This document shows positions 1 through 6,036 of a stretch of 8,758 nt of DNA, in pieces. The stretch comes from Ktedonobacter sp. (GTDB lineage: Bacteria > Chloroflexota > Ktedonobacteria > Ktedonobacterales > Ktedonobacteraceae): positions 20,257 to 29,014 of the forward strand of contig DMFQ01000070.1 in assembly GCA_003450555.1 (NCBI GenBank), given 5' to 3'. The translations under genes and the position numbers were made by a program. A model generated the notes under the pieces. It had not been told where the DNA came from, did no database searches, and worked only from the letters and a program-made list of their open reading frames with translations. Numbering within the stretch: position 1 is the first letter of the stretch; the number at the start of each line of letters is the position of its first letter.

Positions 1-1257
1 CTGATCAATAGCATACCCGTGCAGATCAACGTAGCTGTTCCCTGCATTGAGGCTAACGGTGTAGGTCTTCGTTGCGCTTGGATTGACAATGCTTAAACCA
101 CCGCTATAGTTGCGCCAGTAGACATTCTGCGATTGATACATCCCCCCAACGGGACTTCCAATCTGCGCATCGTACTCAAAGTACCGGGTATCGCTTCCAT
201 AGTCCTGAAAGGTGGAAATGAAAATTGCCGCTGAGTGTTCTTTACCGATCAAGTATGAGGCGAGAGTCCATTGTATCTCACGGCTATCTATTGAAGGCGA
301 ATTAAACTGGTTCACCACATAGTATGGTTTATGCTGCTTTTGTACACTTTCCATGAACTGGATGCGTTGTAGCCATTTATTGTCGGTCAGGTAGCCCCTG
401 GCGTAATCTGTGAACCCACCTTCATCGAGCACCCCATCAATATGGTTCAATACTAGCCGTACTATCGAATTATCTGGAGGTAGGTCACCAATGGCGAGAT
501 TGGGGATCAAGGCCAGTGGGTGGTGCAAATGATGCAGAGCCTGCTGCATACGTGACAACCAGCTGATGATATCCGCACGCCATTGAGGATCATCGTACTG
601 TCCAGTGTAGAGTTGCTTCCACTTTCCATTGACGTAGACGCCACAGGCGCCATAATAGTTCTGCAAGTCTACATTATCTGCTGCGATCCCATCGTAGCCA
701 CTTTCGCTGGCTGGCAAGGCGTATGTCTGTATCTGCCAGGGTACAAGGGCAGGATTGGAGAAATCCAGCGGGATATTAGGGTCACCAAATTCATAGGCGG
801 GCGTGACCCGATCACATTTGTAGAGGACCCAGTCGGGATGTACCGCTTTCCAGTAGTTCAAATCATGGATTGCACTCTGGTCAGTAAATGTCCCATGTTC
901 ACGATGAAAGGGAATGTAATAGGTAATGAAAATGCCTGGGTTGCTAGCACGAATTGCCTGAACATGATTCACTTTTGCCCCCCAGACAAAATCATAGTGC
1001 TTTGCGACATTTGCTGGATCGGATATGTTGTAATCAAAACTTTGAAAGAGGTGGATATTATTCCAGGTATCAGTAAATTGGCGTACACCTCTTAAGTCCA
1101 CGAAAGGCGTTCCTGGCAAAGGTAAAGGTGTGGGAGTTTTAACTAGTTGGCTATTGAAATTACTAGTCCATTGGCAACTACTCAAAACAAGGATAAGTGC
1201 GAATCCAGCAAACCAGTGAGGCAACTGGTGCCTGCTAAAAAAACGTGAGAATATCAC
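1..1257 (-). CDS. Putative lipoprotein glycoside hydrolase (GHL15-like TIM barrel), C-terminus cut by window edge
   Basis: The reverse strand is open for 419 codons from a GTG at 1257-1255 to base 1. An AGGAG at 1268-1264 lies 6 nt before the GTG, which supports that start. The N-terminus has basic residues (R5, R9), a hydrophobic stretch (about 15-25) and a lipobox LSSC (25-28), so a lipoprotein anchored at C28 is predicted. A Pro/Thr-rich linker (about 40-51) precedes a globular domain. That domain has features of putative TIM-barrel glycoside hydrolases: ITYYIPF (111-117), DGIAADN (189-195) and LDEGGF (277-282). D194 and D278/E279 are candidate acidic catalytic residues, by analogy only. 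The protein would sit on the outer face of the membrane and might trim or bind a surface glycan. It is divergent from the epimerase gene. The substrate is unknown, and the exact family assignment is from memory. Confidence 0.72.
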   Translation of the reverse strand, partial: MIFSRFFSRHQLPHWFAGFALILVLSSCQWTSNFNSQLVKTPTPLPLPGTPFVDLRGVRQFTDTWNNIHLFQSFDYNISDPANVAKHYDFVWGAKVNHVQAIRASNPGIFITYYIPFHREHGTFTDQSAIHDLNYWKAVHPDWVLYKCDRVTPAYEFGDPNIPLDFSNPALVPWQIQTYALPASESGYDGIAADNVDLQNYYGACGVYVNGKWKQLYTGQYDDPQWRADIISWLSRMQQALHHLHHPLALIPNLAIGDLPPDNSIVRLVLNHIDGVLDEGGFTDYARGYLTDNKWLQRIQFMESVQKQHKPYYVVNQFNSPSIDSREIQWTLASYLIGKEHSAAIFISTFQDYGSDTRYFEYDAQIGSPVGGMYQSQNVYWRNYSGGLSIVNPSATKTYTVSLNAGNSYVDLHGYAIDQ

Positions 1258-1263
1258 AAAGCA

Positions 1264-1268
1264 CTCCT
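1264..1268 (-). promoter_or_regulatory. Shine-Dalgarno for the GTG-started lipoprotein
   Basis: AGGAG on the minus strand, 6 nt before the GTG at 1257. It fixes this non-ATG start. No in-frame ATG lies near the N-terminus, so a search for ATG starts alone would misplace the gene. Confidence 0.7.
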
Positions 1269-1295
1269 GTATAAAAATATATTGAAGGCGAATTC

Positions 1296-1324
1296 GTCTC
1301 CTCTCCCCCTTAGTTTCAGGAGAC
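1296..1324. repeat. Short inverted repeat in the divergent promoter region
   Basis: GTCTCCT (1296-1302) and AGGAGAC (1318-1324) are perfect 7-bp arms separated by 15 bases, between the divergent lipoprotein and epimerase genes. It could be an operator or a leader hairpin of the minus-strand transcript. Arms this short also arise by chance. Confidence 0.25.
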
Positions 1325-1433
1325 AAGGCTTTCTAAATTGACGCTAGTATAGCATAAGCGGGCGTAACAAGCCACTATTCAAAGCACAGGAATTCTGGTA
1401 GAGTAAAGATACTAAAGCAACTGTTAATATAGA

Positions 1434-1440
1434 AAGGAGG
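1434..1440 (+). promoter_or_regulatory. Strong Shine-Dalgarno upstream of the epimerase, matched to a leader ORF
   Basis: AAGGAGG is the best SD on the plus strand of this gap. It is 56 nt before the likely epimerase ATG (1497) and 26 nt before the in-frame TTG (1467), too far to serve either directly. It is 9 nt before a TTG at 1450, which opens a 13-codon frame. Confidence 0.5.
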
Positions 1441-1449
1441 AGTGCGCTT

Positions 1450-1491
1450 TTGCTTCCTAATAACTTTTGGGAACTAGAGCGCATACCTTAG
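1450..1491 (+). CDS. Possible 13-codon leader peptide upstream of the epimerase
   Basis: TTG at 1450 opens a frame reading MLPNNFWELERIP that stops at TAG 1489-1491. The AAGGAGG at 1434-1440 is correctly spaced from it, and the epimerase ATG follows the stop by 5 nt. The epimerase ATG has no convincing SD of its own, so ribosomes ending the leader could re-initiate there (translational coupling). The peptide has no run of one amino acid, so classical attenuation is not suggested. A chance frame beside a misplaced SD is the main alternative. Confidence 0.25.
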   Translation: MLPNNFWELERIP

Positions 1492-1496
1492 CTAAA

Positions 1497-2441
1497 ATGA
1501 CTACAGCGAGATATCTCGTTACAGGTGGTGCTGGCTTTATTGGCTCGCACATTGTAGAGGCGCTCCTGAATCAAGGTGAGACAGTACGTGTGTTTGATAG
1601 CCTTGCTACTGGCAGGGAAACGAACGTGGGAGCGCTCAAGGGGCATGCTCAATTCAAACGAGGCGACTTACGGAATTTTGATGACGTAAAGGCCGCGATG
1701 AGGGACGTTGAAGTGGTATTTCATCAGGGAGCCTTAGCCTCCGTGCCGCGATCGATAGCAGACCCGGTGGCGTCACTGGAGACGAATATCAACGGCACAC
1801 ACAACGTGCTACTCGCGGCAAAAGAATCAGGTGTGCGGCGTGTGGTTTATGCTAGTTCTTCATCTGTATACGGCGATACGCCAACATTGCCTAAGAGAGA
1901 GGATATGCCATCCAATCCAATGTCACCTTACGCCGTTCATAAGTATACCGGCGAGTTGCTATGCAGGGTATTTACGCATATCTACGGTCTTGAAACTGTC
2001 GCGTTACGTTACTTTAATGTCTTTGGCCCGCGACAAGACCCGAATTCGGAGTATGCAGCTGTGATCCCACGTTTCCTGACGGCACTCATTCAGAAGCGCC
2101 GGCCCATCGTCTTTGGTGATGGTCAGCAGACACGTGACTTTACATACATTACTAACGTGGTACAAGCAAATCTGCTGGCGGCAATCTCACCAGATGCAAT
2201 CGGCCGTGCCATCAACATTGGTTGTGGTGAACAGATCTCGCTCAATACCATGTTACATATGGCAGGGGAACTTCTGGGCATCACAGTTGAGGCTGAATAT
2301 CGCGAGCCACGTTCAGGTGATGTTCGTCATAGCCTCGCTGACATCACTCTTGCCCAGCGTCTCCTGGGGTACCAGCCAACCATCGGTTTCCGTGAAGGGT
2401 TGGCGCGTACCTTAGCTGTGGTAAACACAGAAATTGCCTAG
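1497..2441 (+). CDS. NAD-dependent UDP-hexose / UDP-N-acetylhexosamine 4-epimerase (extended SDR)
   Basis: This is a 314-residue extended short-chain dehydrogenase/reductase. The Rossmann motif TGGAGFIG is at 9-16, with D34 ending strand 2 (NAD ribose binding) and GDLRN at 56-60. A Ser cluster (120-123) is followed by the catalytic Y145-x3-K149. The stretch YFNVFGPRQDP...YAAVIPRF resembles the WbpP/TviC type of UDP-GlcNAc 4-epimerase more than classical GalE. The reaction would be NAD-dependent inversion at C4 of a UDP-sugar in the cytoplasm, feeding surface polysaccharide synthesis. The frame extends 10 codons upstream to a TTG at 1467, but the fold begins just after ATG 1497, so that start is preferred. 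The length is normal for the family. Oxidoreductase and aminotransferase genes in the window support a nucleotide-sugar role. Substrate preference (Glc, GlcNAc or uronate) cannot be read from the sequence. Confidence 0.88.
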   Translation: MTTARYLVTGGAGFIGSHIVEALLNQGETVRVFDSLATGRETNVGALKGHAQFKRGDLRNFDDVKAAMRDVEVVFHQGALASVPRSIADPVASLETNINGTHNVLLAAKESGVRRVVYASSSSVYGDTPTLPKREDMPSNPMSPYAVHKYTGELLCRVFTHIYGLETVALRYFNVFGPRQDPNSEYAAVIPRFLTALIQKRRPIVFGDGQQTRDFTYITNVVQANLLAAISPDAIGRAINIGCGEQISLNTMLHMAGELLGITVEAEYREPRSGDVRHSLADITLAQRLLGYQPTIGFREGLARTLAVVNTEIA

Positions 2442-2450
2442 CTGGACGTT

Positions 2451-2482
2451 CTCAAGCGATTACAGCACTGTAATCGCTTGAG
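2451..2482. terminator. Perfect 15-bp inverted repeat between convergent genes, likely bidirectional terminator
   Basis: CTCAAGCGATTACAG (2451-2465) and CTGTAATCGCTTGAG (2468-2482) are exact reverse complements with only CA between them. The hairpin sits 9 bases after the epimerase stop and 22 bases before the 3' end of the minus-strand secreted-protein gene. Position and symmetry suit a bidirectional transcription stop. No T tract follows on either strand, so it is not a textbook intrinsic terminator. It may instead protect 3' ends or bind a protein. Confidence 0.6.
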
Positions 2483-2504
2483 AGCTTAAGCAGAACAACG
2501 ATCA

Positions 2505-4220
2505 TTAAACTTTGGCAATAATTGTAGACCAATCACCATTGGAACCAGTGTACTCTGAAGCTAACCAGGTATGATTAGCACCGCTACCATCATACGAAGT
2601 AGCCTCGAAATCACCATAGTACTGTTGTGTTTTTGGCGCTTGCCCCTGCATAAGAAATTTGGGAGTCTCCAGCGTTCCCAGGGGGTCTGTCGTGCGATGA
2701 ACCGTATACATACTACCCGGTTTGAGGCTACTACTCATCGTTGCGAAAACCATGAATAGACTATCTGCCTTATCGTCCATAACCGCTCCAAAGGAGGCTG
2801 CCTGGTCGCCTGCGAAGGAGAGTATACCACTCTGATAGAGGGTCGCCCCAGTAATATTTCCGCCTTTCAGCGTAGGCTTTACCTGCCCCCAAAAGATGCC
2901 TGGAACGACCTGGATCCCGTTGTTGACAGCGGTTTCAAGTGCGAATGAAATCTTTCCATTATTGTAGACCGGCGTAGCACCGATACGTGTATCGAATGTT
3001 TCAATACACCGTTTACAACCCGGTTCGTCCGCAAATGGTGGCAAGGCATACTTTGGGGTCGAGACGACAACATTGGTGAGAGTAGGACTGTTCAGTGGAT
3101 TGGCAAATGCCCATACTACAACACCACTGCATCCAGAAACGCAAGAACCACCGCCCGAGTTGACGTTGAATGAACTGATCAACAATTCTGCGCCTGGCGC
3201 TCCACTTCCAAGTGCCTCTGTCTCAACAGGCTGGACTGAGTCGACGAGCGTGCTGCCAGATTGTAATTGTTTAAAGCCCTTTGGTGTCACAGCGGCTCCA
3301 ACTTCCATTTTGGACTTGTCCGCAGCAAACACTTCAGCATATTTAAAGGTATTACCTGATAAGTCAAGCATATTGCCTGAGAAGTAAATGGCTTGTGCGT
3401 CAAAGCCAAACTGTGTGAAGTCAACAGGGTTTTTCGTGCCAAGTGCCATATCGAATGAGTAGACATGCCATGCGCCATTCGGATTATTCGTCGCACTCAC
3501 GGCTATCCAGTAGAGCGCTTTGAAGGGGCAGTTGTTGTAACCATATGCTCCTTCGTCCTGGAGCATAGTTGCCCAGAAACGGCCATCAGCAGGGTCATAG
3601 AAGGCACGTACGTCTACCATGTACGGGAGCGTATCGCAATTATTGGGAGGATTGGGAACCCCGAAGAATTTCTGATAATTTTTTGGCCAGCCAGTCTGAA
3701 TCGTACCGGTGGTATTGTACACGGCCCACGCTTCGTTGACACCCTGCAATACCCAGTTTGGAGATGTAGCCAGTGCCATGTCAGGATGTCTACAGTGACC
3801 AAAGATCGGACAGATCGAAGGTGAATCGCTCATGCCCTGGAACTTGCTTGTCAAACTAGGAAGGTGGGGGGAAAAGCTATTAGTTGCTGTAAAAGGATGA
3901 GCATCAAATGGAGCAAATTTGTTCTGTGCAGCTAGCTCCTTGCGATGGGTGTAGACCGTCGAGCTTACTCCTGCATGCCAGGGTTCTATCTTTGTAGGAT
4001 TGCTTAACGACCTGGTTGTCGCTGCCGGAACGTCGCGCATATTCACAGTATAGGTACTTACCATAGGTGCAATTGCAGGCCTGGCAGATGCGCCGCCGCT
4101 TCCTCTGAGCGTACTCGTAGTTTGCCCGGTGGCAAATACAAAACCTGCCGCGAATACGCTTCCCAGTAGCGCTGCAAGTGTTAGAAAGAAGAAAATGTAA
4201 CCTTTGAAGTTTTTTTGCAT
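2505..4220 (-). CDS. Large secreted protein of unknown function, eight cysteines, possible beta-propeller
   Basis: This is a 571-residue protein I do not recognise as a named family. The frame extends to a TTG at 4244, but ATG 4220 has GGAG 6 nt upstream, so it is preferred. The N-terminus MQKNFKGY is followed by a long hydrophobic stretch (about 10-30) ending in Ala-rich VFA/FAT sites: a signal peptide or signal anchor. A Ser/Thr/Ala-rich segment follows, then a long beta-rich body with repeated motifs such as VRAFYDPADGRFWATM, ALYWIAVSATNNP and SLFMVFATM. These recall propeller or sialidase-like blades, a weak inference. The eight Cys outside the leader (about 137, 143, 195, 231, 360, 364, 402, 405) include one CxxxC and one CxxC pair, which suggests disulfides outside the cell. 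It converges on the epimerase and has no evident operon partner. Catalytic residues were not identified. Confidence 0.8.
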   Translation of the reverse strand: MQKNFKGYIFFFLTLAALLGSVFAAGFVFATGQTTSTLRGSGGASARPAIAPMVSTYTVNMRDVPAATTRSLSNPTKIEPWHAGVSSTVYTHRKELAAQNKFAPFDAHPFTATNSFSPHLPSLTSKFQGMSDSPSICPIFGHCRHPDMALATSPNWVLQGVNEAWAVYNTTGTIQTGWPKNYQKFFGVPNPPNNCDTLPYMVDVRAFYDPADGRFWATMLQDEGAYGYNNCPFKALYWIAVSATNNPNGAWHVYSFDMALGTKNPVDFTQFGFDAQAIYFSGNMLDLSGNTFKYAEVFAADKSKMEVGAAVTPKGFKQLQSGSTLVDSVQPVETEALGSGAPGAELLISSFNVNSGGGSCVSGCSGVVVWAFANPLNSPTLTNVVVSTPKYALPPFADEPGCKRCIETFDTRIGATPVYNNGKISFALETAVNNGIQVVPGIFWGQVKPTLKGGNITGATLYQSGILSFAGDQAASFGAVMDDKADSLFMVFATMSSSLKPGSMYTVHRTTDPLGTLETPKFLMQGQAPKTQQYYGDFEATSYDGSGANHTWLASEYTGSNGDWSTIIAKV

Positions 4221-4226
4221 TTTAGT

Positions 4227-4230
4227 CTCC
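4227..4230 (-). promoter_or_regulatory. Shine-Dalgarno selecting ATG 4220 for the secreted protein
   Basis: GGAG on the minus strand, 6 nt before ATG 4220. It lies inside the longer TTG-started frame (from 4244), so it argues for the shorter protein, whose signal sequence then begins with a compact basic N-terminus. Confidence 0.6.
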
Positions 4231-4460
4231 GTTACGAATTTCAAGCCATTGCTCTAGCCGCCACTATTGTAAGTCTTTCAATGTATCTTTGGAGTTAGAG
4301 GGCGGTTACAATTCGGTGCAAGAATAGTTACGGAACGATCTAGATGGTTAGAAAACCTTAACCTGAGAAGGTTGAATGTAGTACCAGTATTGCGGACATC
4401 TATCTTCTGCAAAAGTAAATGATTATCTGAAGGTTCGTGATAACGAAGCATGTTCAAAAC

Positions 4461-4484
4461 AGAGTAACAACATCTTTTTACTCT
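4461..4484. repeat. Short inverted repeat upstream of the deacetylase
   Basis: AGAGTAA (4461-4467) and TTACTCT (4478-4484) are perfect 7-bp arms with a 10-base loop, about 160 bases before the deacetylase ATG. It could be an operator or a leader hairpin. No function can be assigned. Confidence 0.25.
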
Positions 4485-4494
4485 TTAGAGGAGC

Positions 4495-4647
4495 TTGATA
4501 TCGGTATGGAATACATTTCTTAATTGGAATAACGATACCTTAACCCGTTGGACTCGGTTTAGAACACCAAAAAGACATCAATACCTGCTAGACTTCCTTC
4601 ATCAATCTAAATTATGCGTTATTATGAATCATAGGAGTGTGTCATGA
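4495..4647 (+). CDS. Doubtful 50-residue ORF overlapping the deacetylase start
   Basis: From TTG 4495 a frame runs 50 codons to TGA 4645-4647, overlapping the deacetylase ATG as ATGA, the usual layout of translationally coupled genes. GAGGAG (4488-4493) is only 1 nt from the TTG, too close for good initiation. The peptide is rich in Trp, Arg, His and Asn, has no signal sequence, and is not recognised. It could be a small coupled protein, the tail of a lost upstream gene, or chance. Confidence 0.18.
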   Translation: MISVWNTFLNWNNDTLTRWTRFRTPKRHQYLLDFLHQSKLCVIMNHRSVS

Positions 4648-5171
4648 ACCTTGTCTCCTTTTCAATCAAGACTAAGGGAATTCACAACTTCGTCAGGCGT
4701 CTCTGGACAGCTTTCACTCGGTTTGGCATCTCTCATGCTCGAACACAACGAGCATTACATGCAGTCGTTGATGCTCTTCGCGACTACAACGGGGCTCCGA
4801 CGTTTTTCATCCCGGCTGTCGTTCTTGCAAGACATCCTAAACTTATTGCGGAGATAGCACATTGTGGCGCGGAAATCGGTATTCATGGTTATGTTCACAA
4901 TGATTACCGTTGTTTGAGCGAAAGTGAGCAGTATGAGCAAACACAACAAGCTATCTCGGTGTTCCAGAGAACACTGATTCCCTATGAGGGGTTTCGTAAC
5001 CCCTACCTTGGGTGGACAGAAGAATCGCTCCACGTCTTTACTTCACTCGGTTTTACCTATGATAGTAATGATGCTGTTTTTCATGATATTGTCGATCTTG
5101 AGCGCTACCCAATACTTCTGAGAAACAGTTATGAAAAGTCACTCACACATCTTTCAGGCAATTCAGTGTAA
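4644..5171 (+). CDS. N-terminal fragment of the deacetylase (NodB domain, motifs 2 and 3)
   Basis: This is a 175-residue frame. APTFFIP (51-57) is the second beta strand of the NodB fold. HGYVH (81-85) and FRNPY (117-121) are motifs 2 and 3, and YDSND (139-143) is also family-like. The first strand reads LVSFSIKTKG, where an active CE4 enzyme has TFDDG, so the catalytic base and metal-binding Asp are absent there. The last six or so residues after T168-H169 are out-of-frame sequence. Alone, this fragment lacks the His motif and should be inactive. Confidence 0.65.
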   Translation: MNLVSFSIKTKGIHNFVRRLWTAFTRFGISHARTQRALHAVVDALRDYNGAPTFFIPAVVLARHPKLIAEIAHCGAEIGIHGYVHNDYRCLSESEQYEQTQQAISVFQRTLIPYEGFRNPYLGWTEESLHVFTSLGFTYDSNDAVFHDIVDLERYPILLRNSYEKSLTHLSGNSV

Positions 5172-5985
5172 TGCATACACTCTACGTCCCTATTTCGAAG
5201 GATCGCTGCTACGTATTCCAACCTGTATTCCAGATGATGAAATGCTTTTTGATCGGCTGCGTATTACTAATCCAATGGAGGTTGGACGAATCTGGAGTAG
5301 AGTCATGGAGCGTGTCTATAGCCTGGGTGGAATTTACACGCTTAATCTTCACCCGGAACGAGCCCTCTCCTGTAAACCAGCCCTTGCTACTCTACTATCC
5401 TACGCCCATAATCGACCGCTGCCAGTTTGGTCAACTCACCTGAAGGATGTAGCCCAGTGGTGGAAGGAGCGCAGCCAGTTCAGATTCGAAATTTCGCCTG
5501 AAGCTCCCAATCGATGGCGAGTTGAAGCCACGTGTACCGCTCGTGCTACCTTACTTGCACGTCATCTTATCGTAGAAGATCAGCCTACGAGCTCCTGGTT
5601 CGATCCTGACGTCTGTATACAGTCTCACTCCTGCGTAGTGAGCGCAGAACAGTGCCCATGTATTGGCCTATCACCTCGAACGCCTTTAGATGTGTTCGAT
5701 TTCCTGCAAGAACAAGGATATCCCACTATGCGATGTTCACAGGAAGAAGCTTATAGATATGCATTGTATCTTGATATGCCCGGAGGATTGGGAACAATGC
5801 GTGAGGAGCAGATCCAGCGCCGTAGTGCACTCGTACAGCGGGTTGAACAATTGGAAATGCCATTCCTCCACTTTGGCAACTGGCCGGACGGAAATCGCGC
5901 CGCGCTTGCAATTAGCGGGGATATTGACTCAGTGACGGTGCAAGATTTCTTTCTGCGCATCTTCGAAGTCACTCGATATTCATAA
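5131..5985 (+). CDS. C-terminal fragment of the deacetylase, ending in a motif-1-like GDID
   Basis: This is a 284-codon frame from an ATG at 5131 that has only a weak SD, so independent start is doubtful. The first seven or so residues are out-of-frame sequence upstream of the junction. YTLNLHPE (69-76) completes the first NodB domain. Residues about 90-235 hold WWKERSQFRFEI, beta-rich sequence and a glutamine/arginine-rich helix (about 225-240). The C-terminus, WPDGNRAALAISGDIDSV, looks like the opening strand and D-x-D of another NodB domain, which stops about 18 residues later. Confidence 0.6.
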   Translation: MKSHSHIFQAIQCNAYTLRPYFEGSLLRIPTCIPDDEMLFDRLRITNPMEVGRIWSRVMERVYSLGGIYTLNLHPERALSCKPALATLLSYAHNRPLPVWSTHLKDVAQWWKERSQFRFEISPEAPNRWRVEATCTARATLLARHLIVEDQPTSSWFDPDVCIQSHSCVVSAEQCPCIGLSPRTPLDVFDFLQEQGYPTMRCSQEEAYRYALYLDMPGGLGTMREEQIQRRSALVQRVEQLEMPFLHFGNWPDGNRAALAISGDIDSVTVQDFFLRIFEVTRYS

Positions 5986-6036
5986 CTCGAAAGAAACAAT
6001 ACTACAAGATGAGTTGTAGAGATAAAGTGAGATACT

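Larger units (their letters stand above)
4221..4643. other. 423-base divergent intergenic region with minor hairpins
   Basis: This lies between the minus-strand secreted protein and the plus-strand deacetylase, so promoters for both should lie here. I could not pick a convincing -35/-10 pair. Small inverted repeats are AACCTT/AAGGTT (4354-4359 and 4368-4373), TTCGT/ACGAA (4434-4438 and 4443-4447, loop GATA) and AGAGTAA/TTACTCT (4461-4467 and 4478-4484). None has a terminator-like T tract. The only coding candidate is the doubtful 50-codon frame at 4495-4647. No tRNA, IS end or long repeat is visible. Confidence 0.5.
4644..5985 (+). pseudogene. Polysaccharide deacetylase (NodB/CE4-like), interrupted by a frameshift near 5151
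   Basis: Two overlapping frames make one protein. The first (from ATG 4644, AGGAG 6 nt upstream) ends at TAA 5169-5171. The second is one base ahead, open before 5151, and continues to 5985. Skipping one base at 5151 joins SLTH to FQAIQC and gives about 446 residues. Family role: metal-dependent N- (or O-) deacetylation of a cell-wall or surface polysaccharide. Seen in order: HGYVH (81-85, motif 2 metal histidines), FRNPY (117-121, motif 3), then LNLHP after the junction (motif 5-like His), a middle region of about 190 residues, and a C-terminal GDID. A FemAB-like gene follows after 51 bases, probably in one operon. The break could be a true pseudogene, a recent mutation, an assembly error, or less likely a functional frameshift. 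Confidence 0.75.

Noticed and set aside
583..1095. 170-codon plus-strand frame
   Set aside because: It is antisense to the 419-codon lipoprotein frame, which has an SD, signal sequence and domain-like motifs. The plus-strand frame has neither an SD nor a recognisable domain.
1346..1351. TATACT on the minus strand as a -10 box for the lipoprotein gene
   Set aside because: No acceptable -35 hexamer at 16-18 bases upstream, so it does not stand as a promoter call.
1467..1496. TTG start adding 10 residues to the epimerase
   Set aside because: No SD at proper spacing, and the Rossmann strand begins directly after the ATG at 1497.
2441..2504. CRISPR repeat or small RNA at the palindrome
   Set aside because: A single copy with no spacers, and no promoter within the 63-base gap.
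2879..3824. Several 60-120 codon frames on both strands within the secreted-protein gene
   Set aside because: They are out-of-frame shadows of a long coherent protein and show no initiation signals or domains.
4494..4524. TTGATA (4495-4500) as a -35 element for the deacetylase
   Set aside because: No good -10 follows at 16-18 bases; the best candidates match fewer than four consensus positions.
5140..5160. Programmed +1 frameshift at CTTT in the deacetylase
   Set aside because: There is no stop codon in the A site after the slip codon and no SD-like stimulator just upstream, both present in the prfB case. Mutation or sequencing error is simpler.
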